Of a DNA stretch of 5,205 bases, positions 1-5,155 are shown in pieces. The stretch is from contig CAMFLG010000264.1 in the NCBI GenBank assembly GCA_945957495.1, positions 1 to 5,205 on the forward strand, written 5' to 3'. Below the pieces are notes generated by a model. It made no database searches. It saw nothing but the letters and a program-made list of their open reading frames with translations, and was not told the DNA's origin. Source of the stretch: an uncultured Pseudorhodobacter sp. (lineage in GTDB: Bacteria > Pseudomonadota > Alphaproteobacteria > Rhodobacterales > Rhodobacteraceae). A program made the position numbers and the translations under genes. Every line of letters begins with the position of its first letter. Positions within the stretch are counted from its first letter, which is position 1.

Positions 1-113
1 CCCGCAACAATAGCTGCGGTTGGGTGGGAAGGCAGTTCATCCCATTAGGTCACGGAAAATGAACAATTTGCCTTAAATTTTCTTCATCTTGGCGCAAATA
101 CTCCACCGGGGAA
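1..113. other. Left-end stretch without an identifiable gene
   Basis: No frame gives a recognisable protein. Plus frame 1 is open from the edge to a TAG at 46-48 (15 codons) and frame 3 to a TGA at 60-62; either could be the tail of a convergent gene. On the minus strand an ATG at 40 opens a frame to the edge but lacks a Shine-Dalgarno. A small stem CCGCA/TGCGG lies at 2-6 and 15-19. The part from 57 to 100 is clearly richer in A+T than the rest of the window. Confidence 0.5.
29..84 (+). terminator. Long imperfect inverted repeat with T-rich tail (possible rightward terminator)
   Basis: AAGGCAGTTCAT (29-40) pairs with ATGAAC (59-64) and, after a four-base AATT bulge, TGCCTT (69-74): twelve pairs around an 18-base loop. 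On the plus strand AAATTTTCTT follows, as for a factor-independent terminator of a gene entering from the left and converging on trmB. The large loop and bulge make it weaker than a textbook case; a regulatory dyad is the alternative. Confidence 0.3.
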
Positions 114-152
114 GCCTTGCCGCAGGCAAGGCGCGGGGGTGTGAAACCCCCG
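81..152. repeat. Probable Rhodobacteraceae-type dispersed intergenic element
   Basis: The stretch combines, on the plus strand, TCTTCATCTTGG, then AAATACTCC, a short CCGGGGA block, and the two GC-rich hairpins. From memory, intergenic elements with a 'CTTCATCTTTGG..AAATA.TCC' side followed by a G-rich and then a hairpin-rich side recur many times in genomes of this family, usually at gene ends. Only one copy is in this window, so its repeat status cannot be shown here. Confidence 0.45.
114..152 (-). terminator. Tandem GC-rich hairpins after trmB
   Basis: Ten bases after the trmB stop two hairpins lie almost back to back. The first pairs CGGGGGT (minus 152-146) with ACCCCCG (140-134) around a five-base loop. 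The second pairs GCCTTGCC (132-125) with GGCAAGGC (121-114) around a three-base loop. One base separates them. No U-run follows on either strand, so efficiency as an intrinsic terminator is uncertain; location at the end of the gene cluster is the main support. Confidence 0.5.
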
Positions 153-161
153 TCCTTCGGA

Positions 162-845
162 TCAATTCCGCCGATAGGTCAGATAATGCGGCGGGCGGCC
201 CTCGCGCAGGGCTTTTTGCTCGTACCGGGTGGAATACCAGTCGGCCCAGGGCTGATCAGAGCTTTCGATCAGCGTGAAACCGGCCTGCGGCACCTCTTCC
301 AGCGTCTGGCGGACGTAGTCGGCAATGTCGGTGGCGACGCGGAATTCCGCCCCCGGGGCCAGTACACGCGCCAGACCGGCAAGATAGCCTTGCGTCACAA
401 AGCGGCGGCGGTGGTGGCGGGCTTTGGGCCAGGGGTCGGGGTAGTTCAGAAAGGCCTTTTGCACCACGCCTGCGGGCAGCACATCGAACAGATCGCGCAC
501 ATCGCCGGGATGGATGGCCAGATTTTCCACGCCCGCCGCGCGGATTTTCCCCAGCAGCATGGCGATGCCGTTGACGAAAGGTTCGCAGCCGATCAGGCCG
601 ATGTCGGGGTAGGTGGCGGCCATATGCACCATATGCTCACCCCCGCCAAAGCCGATTTCCAGCCAGATCGGCTTGTCGCCAAAACGCGACAGATCGACAG
701 GGCTGCGTGCCGGATTGTCGTCGCGCAACACGCCCGCAAGGCTCAGACGGCCCAGATCCTCTTCCAGATAGGTCTTCTGGCTTTGCCGCAGGGTCTTGCC
801 ATGCACACGGCCATAGAAGTTGCGGCGTTCAACTGGATCATACAT
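162..845 (-). CDS. trmB: tRNA (guanine-N7-)-methyltransferase
   Basis: TrmB methylates N7 of G46 in the tRNA variable loop using SAM. The 227-aa product is a class I Rossmann-fold methyltransferase of normal length. The N-terminal RRNFYGRVHGKTL is typical of alphaproteobacterial TrmB. SAM motif I is LEIGFGGGEH (62-71), Glu88 in CEPF (87-90) is the likely ribose-binding acidic residue, GDVRDL (114-119) contacts the adenine region, and the family hallmark YPDPWPKARHHRRR lies at 135-148 with the catalytic Asp. ATD (171-173) and TRYEQKA (206-212) complete the TrmB-specific set. ATG at 845 is the only plausible start: upstream codons to an in-frame TAG at 878-876 contain no ATG, GTG or TTG. Its Shine-Dalgarno is poor (CGGGGCC), unusual beside queF and metK. 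It follows queF by 75 nt and is probably co-transcribed, ending at the hairpins of 152-114. Confidence 0.96.
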   Translation of the reverse strand: MYDPVERRNFYGRVHGKTLRQSQKTYLEEDLGRLSLAGVLRDDNPARSPVDLSRFGDKPIWLEIGFGGGEHMVHMAATYPDIGLIGCEPFVNGIAMLLGKIRAAGVENLAIHPGDVRDLFDVLPAGVVQKAFLNYPDPWPKARHHRRRFVTQGYLAGLARVLAPGAEFRVATDIADYVRQTLEEVPQAGFTLIESSDQPWADWYSTRYEQKALREGRPPHYLTYRRN

Positions 846-920
846 GGCTTGGCCCCGATTGGTGGTGGGCGGCGTCTAGCGGCGATTGGGCCGCATCGCA
901 AGGGGTTGACGGCCCTGCAT

Positions 921-1385
921 TCACCCCCGGCCGCGATAGGGGGCAACGCCCTGATCGGGAATCCAGGCGCCCACAGGCGGGGTGCCGGTCTGCCAGAACA
1001 CATCAATCGGGATGCCGCCGCGCGGGAACCAATAGGCGCCGATGCGCAGCCATTCTGGGTTCAGCAAGCCCACCAGTTTCTTGCCGATATCCAGCGTGCA
1101 ATCCTCGTGAAAGGCGCCGTGGTTGCGAAAGCTGTGCAGGTAAAGCTTAAGCGATTTCGATTCCACCAGCCAATCGCGCGGGATGTAGTCGATGACGATA
1201 TGTGCGAAATCCGGCTGTCCGGTCATCGGGCAGAGCGATGTAAACTCCGGCACGGTAAAGCGCACATTGGCCAGACTGCCGGAATGGCCATAGGGCACCC
1301 GCTCTAACACCGCCAGATCGGGGCCATCGGGCAGGGCGGTGGCTTGGCCAAGCTGGGTCAGGCCGGAAACGTCGGTCTTGGTCAT
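921..1385 (-). CDS. queF: NADPH-dependent 7-cyano-7-deazaguanine (preQ0) reductase
   Basis: QueF reduces the nitrile of preQ0 to the aminomethyl group of preQ1 with NADPH, the last free-base step of queuosine synthesis before tRNA insertion. From ATG 1385 the protein is 154 aa, the size of the short single-domain (B. subtilis-like) subfamily. Visible are the catalytic Cys52 and Asp59 in SLCPMTGQPDFAH, the QueF motif ESKSLKLY (75-82) that shapes the NADPH site, and FHEDC (92-96) with the substrate-binding Glu94. The ending GIPIDVFWQTG...PDQGVAPYRGRG is characteristic of alphaproteobacterial members. The gene sits between metK and trmB. A good Shine-Dalgarno and a candidate promoter precede it, so it may be expressed independently of the SAM-controlled metK message. 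No other queuosine gene is in the window. Confidence 0.96.
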   Translation of the reverse strand: MTKTDVSGLTQLGQATALPDGPDLAVLERVPYGHSGSLANVRFTVPEFTSLCPMTGQPDFAHIVIDYIPRDWLVESKSLKLYLHSFRNHGAFHEDCTLDIGKKLVGLLNPEWLRIGAYWFPRGGIPIDVFWQTGTPPVGAWIPDQGVAPYRGRG

Positions 1386-1391
1386 GGCGGG

Positions 1392-1395
1392 CTCC
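1392..1395 (-). promoter_or_regulatory. Shine-Dalgarno of queF
   Basis: GGAG stands six bases before the ATG at 1385. It decides the start: the longer frame opening with GTG at 1415 would put this GGAG inside coding sequence, add ten residues not typical of QueF, and begin inside the leader hairpin. Confidence 0.75.
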
Positions 1396-1402
1396 AATGC
1401 AA

Positions 1403-1426
1403 ACGGCGGCACCACAGCGCCGCCGT
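1403..1426 (-). other. 8-bp GC-rich hairpin in the queF leader
   Basis: ACGGCGGC (1426-1419 on the minus strand) pairs perfectly with GCCGCCGT (1410-1403) around an eight-base loop. It ends seven bases before the queF Shine-Dalgarno. In a metK read-through transcript the stem would form fully; a transcript from the candidate promoter at 1458-1430 would start inside its left arm. The sequence TTTGCATT follows, so weak termination is also possible. It does not match a preQ1 riboswitch pattern known to me. Confidence 0.4.
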
Positions 1427-1429
1427 ATC

Positions 1430-1458
1430 AGTATAATCGGTAGGGTGCGTGATTTCAC
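1430..1458 (-). promoter_or_regulatory. Candidate sigma-70 type promoter for queF
   Basis: GTGAAA (1458-1453; four of six to TTGACA) and TATACT (1435-1430; five of six to TATAAT) are separated by exactly 17 bp on the minus strand in the metK-queF gap. The -35 lies in the left arm and loop of the hairpin after metK. Transcription would start near 1423, giving a leader of about 40 nt before the queF ATG. It stands out from the surrounding GC-rich DNA, but a single match of this quality is not proof. Confidence 0.4.
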
Positions 1459-1464
1459 GCACCC
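1443..1464 (-). terminator. Perfect 9-bp hairpin just after metK (weak terminator or attenuator)
   Basis: Five bases after the metK stop, GGGTGCGTG (1464-1456 on the minus strand) pairs perfectly with CACGCACCC (1451-1443) around an AAAT loop. The position fits the 3' end of the metK transcript. No U-run follows (TACCGATTATAC), so intrinsic termination would be weak; the hairpin could instead protect the 3' end or partially reduce read-through into queF. Confidence 0.45.
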
Positions 1465-1469
1465 CGTTG

Positions 1470-2636
1470 TCAGACGGCCTTCTTCAGCGCCTCGATCAGA
1501 TCGGTTTTCTCCCACGAGAAACCGCCATCCGCCTCTGGCGCGCGGCCGAAATGGCCATAGGCCGAGGTGCGGGCATAGATCGGGCGGGTCAGGTCCAGAT
1601 GCGTGCGGATGCCGCGCGGGGTCAGATCCATGCACTGCGCCACGGCATGTTCGATGCGCTCGGCCTCGACTTGTCCGGTGCCATGCGTATCGACATAGAT
1701 CGACAGCGGCTTGGCGACGCCGATGGCGTAAGAGACTTGCAGCGTGCAACGGTCGGCAAGGCCGGCGGCCACGACGTTCTTGGCCAGGTAGCGCGCGGCA
1801 TAGGCGGCAGAGCGGTCAACCTTGGTGGGATCCTTGCCGGAAAACGCGCCGCCGCCATGCGGGGCGGCACCGCCGTAGGTGTCCACGATGATCTTGCGCC
1901 CGGTCAAGCCCGCATCGCCATCCGGCCCGCCGATCACGAAGGTGCCGGTGGGGTTGACCCACCATTCGGTTTTCTCGGTGATCCAGCCCGAGGGCAGCAC
2001 TTCGCGGATATAGGGCTCGACAATGGCGCGGATATCGTCCGAGGTCTGGCTTTCATGCGCGTGCTGGGTGGACAGCACGATCGAGGTCACTTCCACCGGC
2101 TCGCCGTCTTCGTAGCGCAGCGACAGTTGCGATTTGGCGTCCGGGCGCAGCGTGGGCTCTTGCCCGGATTTGCGCACCTCGGCCAGACGGCGCAGGATTG
2201 CGTGCGAATACTGGATCGGGGCGGGCATCAGTTCTGGCGTTTCGCGGCAGGCATAGCCGAACATGATGCCCTGATCGCCCGCGCCATCCTTATCAACGCC
2301 TTGCGCGATGTGGGCGGATTGCTTGTGCAGGTAATTCTGCACCTTCAGGGTGTTCCAGTGGAATTCATCCTGCTCGTAACCGATGTCCTTGACGCAGGCG
2401 CGCACGATGTCTTCGACGCGGCCCAGCATGGCCTTCAGCTCTTTCTTGTCAGACAGGCCAACTTCGCCGCCCACCACGACCCGGCCGGTGGTGGCAAAGG
2501 TTTCGCAGGCGACGCGGGCGTTCGGCTCTACCGTCAGAAAGGCATCAAGCACGGCATCGGACACCCGATCACACAGCTTGTCGGGATGACCTTCCGAGAC
2601 AGACTCGGAGGTAAAGATATAGTTCTTGCGGCTCAT
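1470..2636 (-). CDS. metK: S-adenosylmethionine synthetase (methionine adenosyltransferase)
   Basis: MetK is a cytosolic enzyme that makes SAM from ATP and methionine, releasing phosphate and pyrophosphate. The 388-aa product has the usual three-domain length. Visible signatures are SESVSEGHPDK at 10-20 (ATP-binding His17 and Asp19), GAGDQGIMFGYA at 118-129 (MAT signature 1), DAGLTGRKIIVDTYGG at 241-256, GGGAFSGKDPTKVDRSAAY at 261-279 (the glycine-rich phosphate-binding signature 2 and the following conserved Lys/Asp residues), and the C-terminal PEADGGFSWEKTD at 367-379. Nothing is missing or frameshifted. The ATG at 2636 is fixed by MSRKNYIFTSES and by the GGAG ten bases upstream, which is part of the SAM/SAH riboswitch; expression is therefore probably feedback-controlled by SAM at translation. 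The gene lies 89 nt after lnt and 84 nt before queF. Confidence 0.98.
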   Translation of the reverse strand: MSRKNYIFTSESVSEGHPDKLCDRVSDAVLDAFLTVEPNARVACETFATTGRVVVGGEVGLSDKKELKAMLGRVEDIVRACVKDIGYEQDEFHWNTLKVQNYLHKQSAHIAQGVDKDGAGDQGIMFGYACRETPELMPAPIQYSHAILRRLAEVRKSGQEPTLRPDAKSQLSLRYEDGEPVEVTSIVLSTQHAHESQTSDDIRAIVEPYIREVLPSGWITEKTEWWVNPTGTFVIGGPDGDAGLTGRKIIVDTYGGAAPHGGGAFSGKDPTKVDRSAAYAARYLAKNVVAAGLADRCTLQVSYAIGVAKPLSIYVDTHGTGQVEAERIEHAVAQCMDLTPRGIRTHLDLTRPIYARTSAYGHFGRAPEADGGFSWEKTDLIEALKKAV

Positions 2637-2644
2637 TGGGGACG

Positions 2645-2692
2645 TGCTCCGTTCAGGTTAACCCCGTCACGCCAGGAAGCCGTTGTGCGGGT
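2645..2692 (-). ncRNA. SAM/SAH riboswitch in the metK leader
   Basis: The minus strand contains CACAACGGCTTCCTGGCGTG (2687-2668) followed by GGAGCA (2650-2645), which I recognise as the conserved core of the SAM/SAH riboswitch, a small class known from Rhodobacterales metK leaders. Stem P1 pairs CCCGCAC (2691-2685) with GTG and CGGG (2670-2668 and 2666-2663), leaving A2667 bulged: seven pairs. The loop bases TTCC (2678-2675) can pair with GGAG (2650-2647), three Watson-Crick pairs and one G-U wobble, forming the H-type pseudoknot. That GGAG is also the metK Shine-Dalgarno, 10 nt before the ATG, so ligand binding should hide it and lower translation. The 12-nt linker between P1 and GGAG (2662-2651) is longer than the three bases I recall in the crystallised example. 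The class binds SAM and SAH; preference cannot be read here. Confidence 0.93.
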
Positions 2693-2700
2693 CTGTGCCT

Positions 2701-2729
2701 GACTTGCGCCAAGCGCCCCGAAAGGTCAA
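2701..2729 (-). promoter_or_regulatory. Candidate metK promoter overlapping the lnt stop codon
   Basis: On the minus strand TTGACC (2729-2724) matches five of six bases of the -35 consensus and overlaps the lnt TGA. After 17 bases comes CAAGTC (2706-2701), a poor -10. Transcription would then begin near 2694, just before the first pairing base of the riboswitch, which is the main reason to list it. Alphaproteobacterial promoters often keep the -35 better than the -10. Read-through from lnt is the alternative. Confidence 0.3.
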
Positions 2730-4201
2730 GGGAATGCGCGGCCCCGGCGCCGGATCAGCGCAAGCCCGAGTCCCAAAAGCAACATAATCAAGGGGAATTC
2801 GCCAAACCGTGCATAGGGCGTGATCGGCAAGGCCCCGGGCAGGGCTGTGTTCAGATAGCCCGCCGTGTCAAACTCCAAAGCGTCCCGCACCCGCCCCCGC
2901 GCATCATAGACCGCCGTTACCCCGGTATTGGCCACCCGCACCAAGGGAAGCCCCTGTTCAATGGCACGCAGGCGGGCCTGCGCCGCATGCTGGAACGGCC
3001 CTGTCCAGATGCCGAACCAGGCGTCATTGGTGATCTGCAACAGCCAGTCGGCGCGTTCAACACCGCGCAGGTCTTGCGGGAACACCGCCTCATAGCAGAT
3101 CAGGGGCAGCACCTTGCCCAGCTTCGGGCCAAGGTCGATCACCTGCGGCCCCGGACCCGCCGAATAGCCGTTGCCGGTGGCCGAGGCGAAGGCAGAGATG
3201 TTCAGCCATTTGAACAGCGCATCACCAAAGGGCGTGTATTCGCCAAAGGGCACCAGATGATGCTTGTCATATTCGGCAAGCACGCTGCCATCGGGCGCCA
3301 GCGCCGTCAGCGTGTTGAAGCCGCGGTCGCCTTCCAGCCGCTGCCGCCCCACGATCACCACCGCGCCCTTGCCTGCCTGCCCGATCATCGCCGCCATGTC
3401 AGAATGGCGGTCCATCAGATAGGGCAGGGCGGTCTCCGGCCAGATCACCAGATCCGGCGGCGGGTAGGCGGCGGTAAAGCGCAGCAGCAGGTCAAAGAAC
3501 TGGTTGGCAAGGTCGGGGTCCCATTTCGCGTGCTGGGCAGCGTTGGGTTGGACCAGACGCAAGGTCACGTCGCGGTCGGCGGGCATCGGCTGCGCCAGCA
3601 TCCAGGCGCCATAGCCCCAGACGGCACCGATCAGGGCCACGCCCGCCACCGCCGCCCCGGCGCGGCGCTGCGCCAGAAGCGCCGCTGCCAGTAGCGTGAT
3701 CAGGGTCAACCCAGAGGGGCCAAGCAGGGCAGCAAACTGCGCCACCGGCGTGTCGATCCAGATATGGCCGATCAGTGCCCATGGAAATCCGGTCAGCACA
3801 TAGCCGCGCAGCAATTCGGTCGCGGTCAGGGTCAGCGCAAAGCCAAAGGCGCGGTTGCGCAGCAAGGGCAGGGCCGCCGCCGCCAGCGCCCAGAACAGCG
3901 CCATGCCAAAGGCCATCATCGGCAGGGCAAAGGGCGCCATCCAGCCATCCTGCGCCACATCCACCATGAAGGGCTGCACGATCCAGTTCAGCGCCGCCGC
4001 GAAATACCCGGCACCGGCAAACCAGGCGATCCAGATCGCCGGTTTGGCGGCCGTTGCCGCCACCAGCCAGACCAGAACCGCCAGCGCAGGCAAGGCCAGA
4101 TACCACAGGCCCAAGGGGGCCTGCCCGGTTGCCGCAAGCACGCCCAAACCGGCCCCGGCCAGCACAGGCCGCAGTCCCGGCCAGCCCGCGTTTCGCAACA
4201 T
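2726..4201 (-). CDS. lnt: Apolipoprotein N-acyltransferase
   Basis: Lnt is an inner-membrane enzyme that transfers an acyl chain from a phospholipid to the N-terminal diacylglyceryl-cysteine of lipoproteins, the last maturation step in Gram-negative bacteria. From ATG 4201 the protein is 491 aa, close to the family norm. The first ~205 residues are strongly hydrophobic with several membrane segments, a periplasmic carbon-nitrogen hydrolase domain follows (about 210-455), and one C-terminal membrane segment (about 468-484) ends in RRRGRAFP. The catalytic triad is visible: Glu256 in VIWPETALPYL, Lys313 in EYDKHHLVPFGEYTPF and Cys369 in LPLICYEAVFP; NDAWFG (392-397) is also typical. An upstream in-frame TTG at 4228 would add nine residues and overlap corC by 26 bp. 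I prefer the ATG because it forms TGAGATG with the corC stop, which suggests translational coupling; no strong Shine-Dalgarno precedes either start. No convincing terminator follows the TGA at 2728-2726. Confidence 0.95.
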   Translation of the reverse strand: MLRNAGWPGLRPVLAGAGLGVLAATGQAPLGLWYLALPALAVLVWLVAATAAKPAIWIAWFAGAGYFAAALNWIVQPFMVDVAQDGWMAPFALPMMAFGMALFWALAAAALPLLRNRAFGFALTLTATELLRGYVLTGFPWALIGHIWIDTPVAQFAALLGPSGLTLITLLAAALLAQRRAGAAVAGVALIGAVWGYGAWMLAQPMPADRDVTLRLVQPNAAQHAKWDPDLANQFFDLLLRFTAAYPPPDLVIWPETALPYLMDRHSDMAAMIGQAGKGAVVIVGRQRLEGDRGFNTLTALAPDGSVLAEYDKHHLVPFGEYTPFGDALFKWLNISAFASATGNGYSAGPGPQVIDLGPKLGKVLPLICYEAVFPQDLRGVERADWLLQITNDAWFGIWTGPFQHAAQARLRAIEQGLPLVRVANTGVTAVYDARGRVRDALEFDTAGYLNTALPGALPITPYARFGEFPLIMLLLGLGLALIRRRGRAFP

Positions 4202-4202
4202 C

Positions 4203-5114
4203 TCAGCCGTCCGCCTCAGGCCCGTCAAACACCGCGCCCGCCTTGTGGCGGCCCGGCATCCGCACCCGCAGCCGTTTGATCCGGCGCGGATCGGCGTCCA
4301 TCACTTCAAATTCGACGCCGCTTTCATGCTGAATGATCTCGCCGCGCACCGGCACCCGGCCTGTGCGCAAGAACACCAGCCCGCCTAGGGTGTCGATGTC
4401 TTCATCGTCCTCGCCATTGCGCAGGGTCAGGCCGATGGCGGTTTCGAACTCATCCAGCGGCACGATGGATTGCGCCACGAACACGCCCGGCGTTTCCTCG
4501 GCCCACAGCGGGCCTTCCGCCTCGTCATGTTCATCCTCGATCTCGCCGATCACGGTTTCGATCAGATCCTCAATGGTGACAAGCCCGTCAACGCCGCCGT
4601 ATTCGTCAATCACCAAGGCCATATGCACACGATCGCGCTGCATCTTCTGCAGCAGCGTGGCGGCAGGCATCGACGGCGGTGCAAACAACACCGGCCGCAG
4701 CAGTTTGCGCAGCGAAAACCGCCCCGCCGCGCCAAAGCCGTGTTGCAGCGCCAGATCTTTCAGCAAGACCAGACCCTGCGGGTGATCCAGCGTGCCCTTG
4801 TAGACAGGCAGGCGCGAAAAGCCGTGCTTGCGAAACGCCTCGACCAGATCATCCTTGCCGATGTCCAAGGGTACTGCGGCAATCTCAACCTTAGGGATCG
4901 CCACGTCATCAACGCGCAGCCGCCGCAGGTTGTTCAGGCCAAGCAGGGTTGCGCCCTTGGCGGGCGCCGTTGCCGCGCCTTCCTCGTCGCCCTCGCTGCT
5001 GTCTGAAGAATTGAAGGCGGACAAAAGCCGCCCGAAAAATCCGCGTGGCGAGGCTTCAGCCTCTTCCTCCCCCGCGCGGGGGGCGCCGGTTAACCCGTCG
5101 TGACTACTGCCCAT
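4203..5114 (-). CDS. corC: CorC/YbeX-type protein: CBS-domain pair plus transporter-associated domain
   Basis: The 303-aa protein has an acidic, low-complexity N-terminus (about 1-55), a first CBS domain (about 65-125), a second CBS domain (about 130-190) and a CorC_HlyC transporter-associated domain (about 205-287). Diagnostic stretches are ALVIDEYGGVDGLVT (166-180), the following acidic helix IEDLIETVIGEIEDEHDE (181-198) and DIDTLGG in the C-terminal domain. There is no hydrophobic DUF21 segment, so this is the short soluble form, like E. coli YbeX (about 290 aa), not a membrane CNNM-type transporter. CBS pairs commonly bind adenine nucleotides. The family was linked to Co2+/Mg2+ efflux and more recently to ribosome metabolism; its exact job is unsettled. 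I chose ATG at 5114 over an in-frame TTG at 5129; purine-rich AAAGGA (5123-5118) and GGA (5127-5125) precede the ATG, neither ideally spaced. Its TGA at 4205-4203 sits one base before the preferred lnt ATG. Confidence 0.93.
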   Translation of the reverse strand: MGSSHDGLTGAPRAGEEEAEASPRGFFGRLLSAFNSSDSSEGDEEGAATAPAKGATLLGLNNLRRLRVDDVAIPKVEIAAVPLDIGKDDLVEAFRKHGFSRLPVYKGTLDHPQGLVLLKDLALQHGFGAAGRFSLRKLLRPVLFAPPSMPAATLLQKMQRDRVHMALVIDEYGGVDGLVTIEDLIETVIGEIEDEHDEAEGPLWAEETPGVFVAQSIVPLDEFETAIGLTLRNGEDDEDIDTLGGLVFLRTGRVPVRGEIIQHESGVEFEVMDADPRRIKRLRVRMPGRHKAGAVFDGPEADG

Positions 5115-5155
5115 CGGTCCTTTGTCCAAATCCCGGCCCCTGGCGGGCCATGGCG

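Noticed and set aside
1..40. A minus-strand gene starting at ATG 40 and running off the left edge
   Set aside because: Only 13 codons are visible (MNCLPTQPQLLLR), there is no Shine-Dalgarno, and the start lies inside the inverted repeat; not enough support.
1..60. A tRNA or MraZ-type TGGG operator at the left edge
   Set aside because: A GTTCATCCC segment recalls a T-loop but no acceptor or anticodon arms form; the TGGG copies are not in the regular direct spacing of MraZ boxes.
117..1307. A 396-codon open frame on the plus strand opposite queF and trmB
   Set aside because: It lies antisense to two genes with intact family motifs, shows no recognisable domain, crosses both an intergenic gap and gene ends, and is the expected by-product of GC-rich codon bias.
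1386..1469. A preQ1 riboswitch ahead of queF
   Set aside because: Neither the short class I pattern (stem-loop followed by an A-rich pseudoknot tail) nor other preQ1 classes known to me can be recognised; only two simple hairpins are seen.
1449..2702. A 417-codon open frame on the plus strand opposite metK
   Set aside because: It mirrors metK nearly end to end, including through the riboswitch; composition and lack of family similarity mark it as a shadow of the MetK reading frame.
2637..2725. A small XRE-type regulator gene between lnt and metK, as I recall in some relatives
   Set aside because: The gap is only 89 nt and is occupied by the riboswitch; there is no open frame of that kind.
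2695..2725. An intrinsic terminator after lnt
   Set aside because: Only 4-bp stems can be drawn (for example CTTG-GCG-CAAG) and there is no U-run, so I do not call one.
2636..4388. Plus-strand open frames of 352, 171 and 177 codons opposite lnt and corC
   Set aside because: Arg/Gln/Pro/His-rich products typical of antisense frames in high-GC DNA, no start signals, and both sense genes are complete with catalytic residues.
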